Source of the DNA: an uncultured Enterocloster sp.
GTDB lineage: Bacteria > Bacillota > Clostridia > Lachnospirales > Lachnospiraceae
Length of the DNA stretch: 64,000 nt
Direction of reading: 5' to 3'
Assembly: GCA_944383785.1 (NCBI GenBank)
Contig: CALWQV010000001.1
Span: forward strand, 1 to 64,000
Shown piece by piece: positions 7,669-16,809 of this stretch (positions are counted from its first letter, which is position 1; each line of letters starts with the position of its first letter). Made by a program: the position numbers and the translations under genes. Under the pieces are notes generated by a model. The model saw nothing but the letters and a program-made list of their open reading frames with translations, was not told the origin of the DNA and searched no databases.

Positions 7669-9060
7669 ATGGTTTCAGTAATCTTGTATCTTTTAAGAAG
7701 GGCCTTGTCATTAATGGCATTCCTGCCGGTTGCGGTAGTGGTGGTATTTATATTAATTAATTCAGAAAAAAATTTGATGGTAACATTAAAGCGTAATAGC
7801 AAAAGAGCAGGACGCTACGGAATTTTGACGATTATATTAGCGATTTGCTATTGCGGCGTAGTATTTGGCGTAGATTGGCTTTGGATGAAAGAGGGGGACC
7901 AGGCTGTGGTTAGCCTGAATTATCTGGAAGCTTCCAGCGGGCTGAACCCCAACCGCACAAAATTTACTGCCAGCGAATTGATTTCAGACGAAATTATGGA
8001 AGAAATTATACAGGAAAACGGTATAACAGGAATTAGCCCGGAGGAATTAAAAACCTGTTTTTCCGTTGTGCCGTTAGCGGGATCGGAGGAGGTTTCCCTT
8101 GAGCAGCCATATATTTCCACAGAGTACCAGCTATCCTTTCGAAATAATATGGAAGTTTCCGGTTTAAATCCAAAGAGGATTCTTGATTCCTACTCAGAAG
8201 CGGTTAAGCGTCAGTTCGCTCAGAACTATTCAAGGAAGACGGATGTACTGCAGATTGATTTTTCTGATTTAGATACAGCGGATTATATGGATGTTGGTAC
8301 GATTCTTAATGAAAAGGCAACGGATGTTTGGAACTACATGAATATATGCAGCCAGGAAAACGGCAGCTTCATGGCAGAATCCACAGGGGAGACATTCCGA
8401 ACGTTGAGGGAAAAAGTCGGGACATTCCGCGATGTGGAGTTAGAAAATTATAATGCCCTGGTTTTAGCAGAAGGGCTTTCGAAGGATAAGGGGCAGTATA
8501 TCGCAAAATTGAACTATGAAAACAGGCTGCAGAATATGAACTATGAGAAAGCGATGGCTCAGTATGAGATTAATCTCCAGGCTGTGGATATGTATGAAAG
8601 GGATATGGCCCGAATCGTTCTTGTGCCCACACGCGATCAGGAAGGCGAATTTTATATGTCCCGTACAAAGCTGGGTGTAGATCATTTTTCGGATGCAGCG
8701 GCCCAAGCGGCTTCATTGGCCTCTTCAATCTCTAAAACCATATCGGCAAATAACTATAGAATTACACAGCTCCAAAATGGAACAAGCGCTTCGGAGGAAG
8801 CGGAGCGTTTGATCGAACAGATGAAGGGAGATTTGCAGAATCTGGCTGATCTGGCACTAAAAACTGTCAGCGAATATGATGCGAAGAATGCGGAAAATTA
8901 TATCCTAGTAACTCGCCAGGAAAACTTCGAGAGTTTAAAAAGCAGCGTGTTGAGAACGGCGAAACTAGGCGCGGTATTTATGGCAGCGGCGGCCGCCGCG
9001 TTTGCGTTGAAGCCGGAAGCTAAGAAAAAGGGGGAGAAGAAGTCCTATGAAGCAGTTTGA
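7669..9060 (+). CDS. Wzz/PCP-like membrane protein, first paralogue
   Basis: A 463-residue protein with two N-terminal membrane helices (about 10-30 and 47-68), a large extracytoplasmic region rich in helices, and a C-terminal helix (about 437-453) ending in a short basic tail. This is the topology of polysaccharide co-polymerases, which set chain length with Wzy. A segment near residues 249-288 (FRDVELENYNALV, KLNYENRLQNM) resembles a stretch of the next gene's product (LRDVEISNLYAWI, AKYENRIQNYG), so the two appear to be diverged tandem copies. No tyrosine-kinase partner is present. Its stop overlaps the next gene by 14 bases. Family assignment rests on topology and context. Confidence 0.65.
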   Translation: MVSVILYLLRRALSLMAFLPVAVVVVFILINSEKNLMVTLKRNSKRAGRYGILTIILAICYCGVVFGVDWLWMKEGDQAVVSLNYLEASSGLNPNRTKFTASELISDEIMEEIIQENGITGISPEELKTCFSVVPLAGSEEVSLEQPYISTEYQLSFRNNMEVSGLNPKRILDSYSEAVKRQFAQNYSRKTDVLQIDFSDLDTADYMDVGTILNEKATDVWNYMNICSQENGSFMAESTGETFRTLREKVGTFRDVELENYNALVLAEGLSKDKGQYIAKLNYENRLQNMNYEKAMAQYEINLQAVDMYERDMARIVLVPTRDQEGEFYMSRTKLGVDHFSDAAAQAASLASSISKTISANNYRITQLQNGTSASEEAERLIEQMKGDLQNLADLALKTVSEYDAKNAENYILVTRQENFESLKSSVLRTAKLGAVFMAAAAAAFALKPEAKKKGEKKSYEAV

Positions 9061-11164
9061 TTTATTAGGCTATATTCGAAAATTCCAGATACCGATTGTG
9101 ATTTTTTCACTTTTGGCCGGTATCGCCGGATTTCTGATTTTAGTGCGCATGCAGACATATACGGCCAGCGCGATTATTCGTTATGCCAATGATTCGGCCG
9201 AGGATGGACTTGCGCCGGATGGGACGAGAATTGATACAACGGAAATTTATTCGTCGAAGGTGATTTCTCAGGTCTTTTCGAGGCTGGGATTGGACTATGC
9301 TACCTATAATATTGATGATTTTCGCTCCAGAGTGGCGGTAACGCCGGTTATGACGGAAAAAGAACAAGCTATGGAAGTCGCTGCGCTAAACAGCGGCACG
9401 GAGCTTGAAACGGGTCAGCCAACAGAGTATCAAGTGACATTTACTGCCGTGCGGGGAGATTCCGGTGATTTGGAGATTTTCGCGAGACAGTTTTTAGATG
9501 AGATGCTGGATGTATATATTGCATCCTATGGGGAGAGCCATATTAATTATGACTCCCCGGCAATTAATGATATCTCTGGCTTGAGCAGCCAAAATTATGA
9601 TTATCTGGAGCAGGCAGAAATCTTAAGAGACTCCATTAGCAATGCGTGCAATGCGCTGGACGGTCGGATTAATTCTGATACGGAAGCATTCCGGTCTACG
9701 GCTACAGGATATTCTTTTTCAGATTTGCGCAGAGAATTTGCCCTTTTAAGAGATGTGGAAATTTCCAATCTTTATGCCTGGATCTTGGGCAATCGGGTAA
9801 CGGAGAATCATGATGTGCTGGTGGCAAAATATGAGAACCGAATTCAGAATTATGGTTTGGAAAATGATGAAAGTCAGGAAAATATTGCCGCGATTCAGGA
9901 AATTATTGATACCTATGTCAGAATGATGCGTGAATCCGGAAATACGAACATTACATATGAGTATATTTTAGATCAGCTGCATGATGATTTATATACGATG
10001 GAAGGAGAAAGCGGCGGAGAACCGGAGAAGGCATTTGACCAGACGGTAGAATACGATGCCCTTTTGAGCGGATTTATTACAGAAAATACAGACTATGCCA
10101 GCGCGCTGGTGGATATTGCATATTGCCAGTATATTTTAGATGTGTACAATGGGCTGGTGCGGGACAATTCTGATGTGATGGTGCAGATGCCAGAGGAAGC
10201 GGTGGCGATGGAGACAGAACTGCTGCCTGATAACGGGAATATTCCGGAAACGGATGAAAGTACTATGGATGGAGCCATTGTAACAGAAGCGGCGGCGAAC
10301 CAGGCTGTCCAAACCGCTGAGGAAGCTCCGTTGCCAATTATCTATGAAAGCAGTCCTGAGCTGCAGGCAGAAGCGCAGAGAAGAATCGATGAGCTGACGG
10401 CTAAGTTAAATTCTCTCTACGAGATTTTAAGAGAAACAAATAATGAATTTAATGAGTATATGGGAGCGGCCAACATCAATATGATGGCGGGAATCGCGGT
10501 AAGCCCATTAATCAAGATTGGCAGATATGTAGCCTTAATTACGGTCTTCTTTGGCCTGGTAGCATGTATAGGAGCCGTGGTAGTTGGACGTCTGAAAGAT
10601 ATATTTGATTACTATGTATTTGTGGATCGAAAAACGGGGCTTCCGAATCGGGCGGCCTGCGACCAATATATTGCAGGTTACAGTAAAGGACTTTTGGAAG
10701 GAGACTTTACCTGTATTACAGTCCGGGCTGAAAAAATCGGAGAGAAAAATCGTCTGTACGGAAGAGAAACAACGGATCAGATGCTTCGCAGTTTTGGTCA
10801 TATGCTGCGGGAAACATTCCAACATGAAAGCGATGTTTTCCTTGGGTTAAATGGAATCGGACAATTTGTAATTTTTGCGCCGCATATGACTTATTTGAGA
10901 GCCAGATCCTATCTGAAGCAGCTAAAAAAGTCGGTTGCGGAATATAATGCAGCAGAGAGCTGTTCGATCGAATATGTTTTCGGTATCGCGGATTCAGCCA
11001 CAACTGGAATTTACCAGATCCGGGAACTGCTGATTAAGGCGTTGAGTATGGAGAAAGAGAATCCGGATGATCCTTCCCCCAGTGATGGAGCAGAAAGCAA
11101 GGGAACGGATAAGTCGAAAGTAATTATGCAGCTGGATGAATTGAAAAAGGCTCTTCATGGATAA
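9047..11164 (+). CDS. Wzz/PCP-like protein fused to a degenerate GGDEF domain
   Basis: A 705-residue protein. Residues 15-36 form a membrane helix, 37-490 an extracytoplasmic PCP/Wzz-like region with an acidic low-complexity insert (about 380-430), and about 493-515 a second helix. A cytoplasmic domain follows (about 525-680) that starts DRKTGLPNRAACDQYI, the classical opening of GGDEF domains. The active-site loop reads G603-I-G-Q-F607 instead of GGDEF, and the inhibitory-site position reads HESD instead of RxxD, so cyclase activity is unlikely. A receptor or structural role is proposed. Together with the upstream riboswitch this suggests allosteric control of EPS polymerisation by c-di-GMP (inference). 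Confidence 0.8.
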   Translation: MKQFDLLGYIRKFQIPIVIFSLLAGIAGFLILVRMQTYTASAIIRYANDSAEDGLAPDGTRIDTTEIYSSKVISQVFSRLGLDYATYNIDDFRSRVAVTPVMTEKEQAMEVAALNSGTELETGQPTEYQVTFTAVRGDSGDLEIFARQFLDEMLDVYIASYGESHINYDSPAINDISGLSSQNYDYLEQAEILRDSISNACNALDGRINSDTEAFRSTATGYSFSDLRREFALLRDVEISNLYAWILGNRVTENHDVLVAKYENRIQNYGLENDESQENIAAIQEIIDTYVRMMRESGNTNITYEYILDQLHDDLYTMEGESGGEPEKAFDQTVEYDALLSGFITENTDYASALVDIAYCQYILDVYNGLVRDNSDVMVQMPEEAVAMETELLPDNGNIPETDESTMDGAIVTEAAANQAVQTAEEAPLPIIYESSPELQAEAQRRIDELTAKLNSLYEILRETNNEFNEYMGAANINMMAGIAVSPLIKIGRYVALITVFFGLVACIGAVVVGRLKDIFDYYVFVDRKTGLPNRAACDQYIAGYSKGLLEGDFTCITVRAEKIGEKNRLYGRETTDQMLRSFGHMLRETFQHESDVFLGLNGIGQFVIFAPHMTYLRARSYLKQLKKSVAEYNAAESCSIEYVFGIADSATTGIYQIRELLIKALSMEKENPDDPSPSDGAESKGTDKSKVIMQLDELKKALHG

Positions 11165-11184
11165 ATAATGGCGGAGGCAGACAT

Positions 11185-12426
11185 ATGAGTGTACGGAAAA
11201 CGCTAGTGACACTAATCTATATGGCGTGCTGTATTTTGATGTATTTTCTGCACGAAGGCGGCATTACCATCGCCGGCATCAATTTTATGTATTATTATCT
11301 AATGGCGTTGATTGGCGTGGTATTCGTCTTTGGCTGCTTCCTTGTGAATCCTGATGTGGACCGGCTGCTGATGACCGGACGGTATGTATTAATTTTAGCG
11401 TCCCCGTATCTGTTTTCCATGTTTTATTCCATGCTGATCTGGATTTTGACCTTGACGCCGTTTCGCGTGATGCTGCGGGGATTTTTTCAGCCCAGCTATC
11501 AAATCCTTGCGATTTGTATGGCCGCCGCCGCAGTTTACTTGTTTGGCGAGAAAGGGGTTTATTATCAGCTGGCAGGCCTGTTCGCGGGGTATCTTCTTAT
11601 TTTCGCCCAGCTGATTGCGAGCGGAGGCGGGGTAGGAAATTTTATACGCGAATATATTCAGCTGATTGTTACCAGGGGAAGCGTGTTAGGCCCTATGATG
11701 GAAAGCATCGAGGATATGGCGTATGCGCATGGGATGGGCTTTTTTATCCTTTTTCTTGTTTTTACATGGAAGGAGAATCAATATAATCTCTTATTTCTGA
11801 TACCGGCGCTGATGTTTTTTATGTCCGGATATAAGAGAAGCGCCCTCTTGGGCTGGGTTTTAGCCTTTGCGTTTTTCGTAATGTGCCGTGTTGTGCCGAA
11901 GGGGATTCGAAAAGCGGCGGTCATTTTAGGCGGTATGTTTTTGGCAATAGGCGGAATCATATATATCTGGCTGCTAGCGAAGGGTCTTGTGGATTTAATA
12001 TTTGAGAAAATCGGGGTGGACAGTATGGGACGCAGTGAAATTTATAATGCAATGCGTCCATATTACGAATTTACCCCGGTCTATTTGGGAAAGGGATTAG
12101 GGTATGTAAACTATTCGATCGGAGCTGGGCTTATTAACGTAGGAAATGAGATGAGAGGCGATATCCATAATGATTTACTGCGCCAATATATTGAACTGGG
12201 AATGGTGGGGTATTTCATTTGGCTGGCTCTATTTTGCGTATGGCGTTTGAAGGAACTGATGAAACGGGCGGATGTACAGCTAGGGCTTTTTGCCTTGATG
12301 TCTTTTGCGTATGCATTTGGATGTTACGCGACGGAAAACATGTATTATCGCTTTAATACAACCCTGGCGTTTGGCGCGGTGCTTCTTTCCTATGCCGTGC
12401 AGAGAGAGAAAAAAGCAAAGGAATAG
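11185..12426 (+). CDS. Wzy/WaaL-type O-antigen polymerase-like membrane protein
   Basis: A 413-residue protein with about 10 hydrophobic helices. The C-terminal third contains GRSEIYNAM, a long loop, then DIHNDLLRQYIELGMVGY, the pattern of the O-antigen ligase/polymerase (Wzy_C) family, which joins repeat units outside the membrane. It lies directly after the two PCP-like proteins expected to regulate it. RBS GGAGG precedes ATG 11185. The ligase alternative cannot be excluded, but the Wzx and PCP context favours a polymerase. Confidence 0.85.
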   Translation: MSVRKTLVTLIYMACCILMYFLHEGGITIAGINFMYYYLMALIGVVFVFGCFLVNPDVDRLLMTGRYVLILASPYLFSMFYSMLIWILTLTPFRVMLRGFFQPSYQILAICMAAAAVYLFGEKGVYYQLAGLFAGYLLIFAQLIASGGGVGNFIREYIQLIVTRGSVLGPMMESIEDMAYAHGMGFFILFLVFTWKENQYNLLFLIPALMFFMSGYKRSALLGWVLAFAFFVMCRVVPKGIRKAAVILGGMFLAIGGIIYIWLLAKGLVDLIFEKIGVDSMGRSEIYNAMRPYYEFTPVYLGKGLGYVNYSIGAGLINVGNEMRGDIHNDLLRQYIELGMVGYFIWLALFCVWRLKELMKRADVQLGLFALMSFAYAFGCYATENMYYRFNTTLAFGAVLLSYAVQREKKAKE

Positions 12427-12433
12427 ATTTGAT

Positions 12434-13483
12434 ATGGGAGAAGGAGAAAGAGGAAAGCTTGAGCTTGAAATACCCAGAGGGCTTCAGGAGTTTTCGCTGT
12501 ATCCCAATACTTCTGCGGTTTTGGAGACTCCCAGAAAATATCCAAAGCCCCAAAAGACCGTTTCCGTTATACTGCCGGTTTACCGAACAAAAGCTTATAT
12601 CCGTCAATGCCTGGAATCTCTTTTAAATCAGGAGACAAAAGCAGACTACGAGATTATCGTGGTAGAGGACGGCTGCCCGGATCAAACTCTGTCAGAGGCG
12701 GAGGATTTGCTGGCCGATCCGAAAATTCAAGTAATACGGCAGGAAAATAAGGGACTTTCCGGAGCAAGGAATACAGGAATTGACCGGGCGGCAGGAGAGT
12801 ACCTGGTTTTTGTGGATTCAGACGATTATGTAATGCCATGGATGCTGGAAACGCTTATAAAACCAATGCGCTCCGGACAAATGGATTTGACGGCGGCCGG
12901 ATATACGGAGCGAAAAGAAAGAAATGGCAGAACGCAGGAGAGGCTTCTTGAAGGCGGGAAGGCCGGGCCACATGGAATCACCGGCTTTGCATGGGCAAAA
13001 GCTTTTCATCGCGGGTTGTTTGAGCGAATTAGATTCCCGGAAGGTTATTGGTTTGAGGATACGATTATTAAGCATTTAATAGCGCCGATGGCCGCAGGAA
13101 TTTTTTGCTGTGAGCAGCCCGTGTACGTATACCGCAATCGAAAAGGCAGCATCAGCCGGAACGCAGGTTCAAGTCCGAAATGCATTGATTCCACATGGAT
13201 TACCTGGCAGATGCTCAAAGACCGAAGAGTGCTTGGGCTGGTGAATGACCGGGCATATTTGGATTATTTCTTAAGACAGCTTGTTTTAAACTTTAAGAGG
13301 GAGCGAAAGGTTCCGGAGGAAATTAAAAAGCAGATTTTCAGCTGGACGGCCCAGATCGTAAGAAATGAATTCCCTGAGTCAGTTTTTCTTAAAGGCGATT
13401 GGAAGAAGGGAGAAAGGCTGTACCGGAGCTTGCTGGAAGAGAATTATCGGGCATATTGCTGGTACTGCCGTTTGGCCCGGTAG
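12434..13483 (+). CDS. Family 2 glycosyltransferase
   Basis: A 349-residue enzyme. An N-terminal tail of about 45 residues precedes the GT-A core with VSVILPVYRTKAYIRQCLES, VEDGCPDQT, GLSGARNTGID and FVDSDDYV, all GT2 landmarks including the metal-binding Asp pair. It resembles EpsH/EpsJ-type transferases. ATG 12434 lies 7 bases after the previous stop with an AAAGGA site; longer upstream starts would run through the previous gene. The product probably extends the lipid-linked repeat. Confidence 0.9.
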   Translation: MGEGERGKLELEIPRGLQEFSLYPNTSAVLETPRKYPKPQKTVSVILPVYRTKAYIRQCLESLLNQETKADYEIIVVEDGCPDQTLSEAEDLLADPKIQVIRQENKGLSGARNTGIDRAAGEYLVFVDSDDYVMPWMLETLIKPMRSGQMDLTAAGYTERKERNGRTQERLLEGGKAGPHGITGFAWAKAFHRGLFERIRFPEGYWFEDTIIKHLIAPMAAGIFCCEQPVYVYRNRKGSISRNAGSSPKCIDSTWITWQMLKDRRVLGLVNDRAYLDYFLRQLVLNFKRERKVPEEIKKQIFSWTAQIVRNEFPESVFLKGDWKKGERLYRSLLEENYRAYCWYCRLAR

Positions 13484-13502
13484 AAGGCAAAAGAGAGGTT
13501 TT

Positions 13503-14573
13503 ATGAGAATCGTATTTATTGTGACAAAAGTGGGACGAGGCGGAGCGCAGCGCGTGTCTACCGTGCTGGCCGGTTATTTGCAGGATCAGGGGCATGAGGT
13601 TCATATTCTCTGTTATGAGGCCAATGGCAGCTATCCTGTAAAAGACGGAATATCGGTGACCCAGCTGCCAAACTCAAAGAATGTACTGGCAAAGCACATA
13701 AAGAGGACGAAGGCATTTTTCGCTTTTTGCAGGGAGAAAAAGATCGATCTGATTATTTCGCTATTCCGAGGTTATGACTATACATGGCTGTACCGTACCC
13801 TCTTTCCGGTAAAACTGATTTTATCACAAAGAAATGATCCGAAAGCAGAATATGATGGGCATCTGATTCCCTGGCTGGAAAGCCAGCTGTATTTTAGAGG
13901 GACGGACCATGTGGTATTTCAGACGTCAGAGGAAATGGAATATTTTGGATTACGGATTCGGAACAAGAGCGAAGTAATTGCGAACCCGATTATGGAAGGT
14001 CTGCCAGAACCATGGGAGGGGCCGCGAAGAAAGGAAATCGTGAACTTCTGCCGGCTATCCCCTCAAAAAAACCTGAAATTGCTGATCGATGCATTTCGCG
14101 AGCTTTCCCTTGAAGCGCCTGGATACCGTCTTAAAATTTATGGGAACGGAGCGCAGCGGGAAGAACTGAAGAAATATATAGAGGATCAAGGGCTGGACGG
14201 ACAAGCGGAAATTCTTCCGTTTTCTCCGTCCATTCATCAGGAGATTCGGGAGGCCGCTATGTTCGTGTCTTCTTCTGATTTTGAAGGGATTTCCAATTCT
14301 ATGCTGGAAGCGATGGCCCTGGGACTTCCCTGTATTTGCACAGACTGTCCTGCCGGAGGCGCCCGTATGGTAATCCGAAACGGAGAGAATGGAATCCTGA
14401 CCCCGGTAGGACAGGTGGAACCATTAAAAGAAGCAATGCTTTCACTGATTAAAAATCCGGCCTTAGGGGAGCGGCTGGGGAAAGAGGCGGTTAAGGTCCG
14501 GGAAACATATTCTGCGGAACGGATTTGCCGCCAGTGGTATGAGATGATTCAAAAGGTTGTAGGCATAAAATGA
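13503..14573 (+). CDS. Family 4 glycosyltransferase
   Basis: A 356-residue GT-B fold retaining transferase. The N-terminal GRGGAQR loop binds the acceptor side; the C-terminal half shows FCRLSPQKNLKLLI and the EX7E signature in SDFEGISNSMLEAMALG, which contacts the nucleotide sugar. ATG 13503 is preceded by AGAGGTTTT. The gene overlaps the next by 4 bases. It resembles GalNAc- and N-acetylglucosaminyl-type EPS transferases (EpsF/PglJ-like), but donor specificity cannot be told from sequence. Confidence 0.9.
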   Translation: MRIVFIVTKVGRGGAQRVSTVLAGYLQDQGHEVHILCYEANGSYPVKDGISVTQLPNSKNVLAKHIKRTKAFFAFCREKKIDLIISLFRGYDYTWLYRTLFPVKLILSQRNDPKAEYDGHLIPWLESQLYFRGTDHVVFQTSEEMEYFGLRIRNKSEVIANPIMEGLPEPWEGPRRKEIVNFCRLSPQKNLKLLIDAFRELSLEAPGYRLKIYGNGAQREELKKYIEDQGLDGQAEILPFSPSIHQEIREAAMFVSSSDFEGISNSMLEAMALGLPCICTDCPAGGARMVIRNGENGILTPVGQVEPLKEAMLSLIKNPALGERLGKEAVKVRETYSAERICRQWYEMIQKVVGIK

Positions 14574-15760
14574 AAATCGCGATTATTGGACATAAAAGGA
14601 TCCCTTCCAATGAAGGTGGGATTGAAAAAGGCGTGGAGATGCATGCTGTGCGCATGGCGGCTTTGGGACATTCCGTAACCGTCTATAACAGAGGCGGCCA
14701 TAATGTGTTTGGTAAAGAATATGACGGGGAAAGAAGAAAAGCCTATAAGGGAGTCCGGATTGTTACGATTCCTACAATGAGCGGCGCGCTTTGTGTTCCG
14801 ATATACTCTTTCCTGGCTACGCTTCACTGTATCATTTCCAGGTACGATGTGGTCAGCTACCGCGCTTCCGGTTCCTGCGTGATGATTCCGCTGGCAAAGC
14901 TTTTCGGACTCCGCTGTGTGGCCTCTTTACATGGCATCGATAGCCAAAGGGATAAATGGGGAAAATTCGCCAGGCGATATCTTAGGTTTGGGGAAAAGAT
15001 GGCGGCTACAAAGGCGGATGCCTGTCTGGTTTTAAGCCAAAATACCAGAGATTATATCCGGAACAAATATGGCACGAAGGCGATTATTTTCGCAAATGGA
15101 ATCACAAAGCCTCAGCTGTTGGAAGCATGTGAAATTAAGAAAAGATTTGGCCTGGAAAAGGACGGATATTATCTTTCCCTGGGCAGAATTGTGCCGGAAA
15201 AAGGTCTTCATTATCTGATCCAAGCCTTCCGAGCGTGTAAAACCGGGAAAAAACTGGTAATTGCGGGAGGCGGCGAAGCCGATAGCCAATATTATAGCGA
15301 GTTAAAAAAGATGGCGGAGGGGGACGAAAGAATTTTATTTACCGGCTATGTAAAAGGAAGGGTAATCGGTGAACTCTACAGCAATGCTTATGTATTCCTT
15401 CTGCCCAGCAATTTAGAGGGTATGGCGAATGCGCTTCTGGAGGCGATGAGTTATGGAAACTGCTGCCTGGTCAGCGACATTCCGGAAAATGTGGAAGTGA
15501 CGGGAGACTCTGCCCTTACTTTTAAAAAAGGAGATATAGAAGATTTAAAACAGAAGATTCAGTATTTGGAGGATGAGCAAAAAGAAGCGGCACAATACCG
15601 AGGCGGAGCGCAGCAGCACGTATTAGACCGTTATAATTGGGATTTAATTGTGGAGCAGATGCTGGAAATCTATCAGGGCAACTTGATTCATTATGAGGAG
15701 GTATTAGAAAGGCACAGAAGGCGGGAAGGGCAATGGTCAAAGAACGAAAGGCTGGAATAA
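14570..15760 (+). CDS. Family 4 glycosyltransferase with DUF1972-like N-terminus
   Basis: A 396-residue GT-B enzyme. It opens with GHKRIPSNEGGIEKGVEMHA, typical of rhamnosyl-type GT4 enzymes with a DUF1972-like N-domain. The C-domain has SLGRIVPEKGLHYLI and the EX7E-type SNLEGMANALLEAMSYG. It starts inside the stop codon of the preceding gene, indicating coupled translation. A deoxyhexose donor is plausible but unproven. Confidence 0.9.
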   Translation: MKIAIIGHKRIPSNEGGIEKGVEMHAVRMAALGHSVTVYNRGGHNVFGKEYDGERRKAYKGVRIVTIPTMSGALCVPIYSFLATLHCIISRYDVVSYRASGSCVMIPLAKLFGLRCVASLHGIDSQRDKWGKFARRYLRFGEKMAATKADACLVLSQNTRDYIRNKYGTKAIIFANGITKPQLLEACEIKKRFGLEKDGYYLSLGRIVPEKGLHYLIQAFRACKTGKKLVIAGGGEADSQYYSELKKMAEGDERILFTGYVKGRVIGELYSNAYVFLLPSNLEGMANALLEAMSYGNCCLVSDIPENVEVTGDSALTFKKGDIEDLKQKIQYLEDEQKEAAQYRGGAQQHVLDRYNWDLIVEQMLEIYQGNLIHYEEVLERHRRREGQWSKNERLE

Positions 15761-16788
15761 TCGGGGTATATGGAAAAGGACCGGAGTTCACAACCGGACA
15801 AGCGGTTAAGTGTTTTGAGCTGATCTCCTGGCTGCAGGATCGATATGGCCCGGAACAGATTATGGTGGTGAATACCTGGCGCTGGAAACGAAATCCAATC
15901 CGTTTGATGGTTCGGTCGGCGGAGGCATTTTTGTTCTGTAAAAATGTGTTAATGCTGCCAGCGCAGAATGGGATTCGCGTGTTTGCTCCTTTATGTTTTT
16001 TGGGGAAAAAGTTGACGGGAAAGCCGGTGCATTATGTAGTGATCGGAGGATGGCTGGGAGACTTTTTGCGGCAGCATCCTTTTATGAAAAGACTGGTCGC
16101 CGCTTTTGACGGCGTCTATGTAGAAACGAAAGCTATGGTAGATCAACTGGAAGAATTGGGACTGACGAATACGGTTTATCTGCCGAATTTTCGAAAAACT
16201 TCAAAGGAAAAGCCGGTGGCGGAAGTGCTTCCGTTTCAATCAAACGCGCCATTAAAAGTATGTACCTATTCCCGGGTCGTAAAGGAGAAAGGAATAGAGG
16301 ATGGCATTCGGATTGTAAGGCGGGCGAATGAGAAACTGGGCCATATGGCTTTTCGCCTGGATATTTATGGCAAGATTGCCAGGGAATACGAGGGAGAGTT
16401 TCAAAAAATTCTGGAGACAAATCAGGATCTTGTGGAATACAAAGGCGTGAAAGAGGCGGATCAGGGGGCGGAGACTTTGAAAGGCTATTTCGCGTTATTA
16501 TTCCCAACCTACTATGCTGGGGAAGGGTTTGCCGGAACCGTACTGGATGCGTTTGCGGCGGCAACCCCGGTTATAGTCAACGATTGGAAATATATAAGGG
16601 AGATGGTTTGGAACGGAGAAAATGGGTTTATTTACCCATTCCGTGATGTGGACGCCGCTGCCGCGCTTTTGTGTAAGCTCAAGGAGGATGACAGTTTATA
16701 CCGCAGACTTCGGGAAGGCTGTATAAGGAGCGCAGAGATGTATCGGCCGGAAGCCGTGTTAAGCAAGCTGGATCGGCGGATGAGATAA
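15733..16788 (+). CDS. Family 4-type glycosyltransferase
   Basis: A 351-residue protein with GT-B organisation. The N-terminus has KGPEFTTGQAVKCFE. The C-domain has VCTYSRVVKEKGIEDGI and a loop FPTYYAGEGFAGTVLDAFAAATPV that matches the EX7E donor-binding region of GT4. It overlaps the previous gene by 28 bases, so its start is fixed mainly by the ATG 15733 with GGGAAGGGC upstream. Donor and acceptor are unknown. Confidence 0.85.
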   Translation: MVKERKAGIIGVYGKGPEFTTGQAVKCFELISWLQDRYGPEQIMVVNTWRWKRNPIRLMVRSAEAFLFCKNVLMLPAQNGIRVFAPLCFLGKKLTGKPVHYVVIGGWLGDFLRQHPFMKRLVAAFDGVYVETKAMVDQLEELGLTNTVYLPNFRKTSKEKPVAEVLPFQSNAPLKVCTYSRVVKEKGIEDGIRIVRRANEKLGHMAFRLDIYGKIAREYEGEFQKILETNQDLVEYKGVKEADQGAETLKGYFALLFPTYYAGEGFAGTVLDAFAAATPVIVNDWKYIREMVWNGENGFIYPFRDVDAAAALLCKLKEDDSLYRRLREGCIRSAEMYRPEAVLSKLDRRMR

Positions 16789-16809
16789 GCGTCAGAGAGG
16801 AGACAGAAA

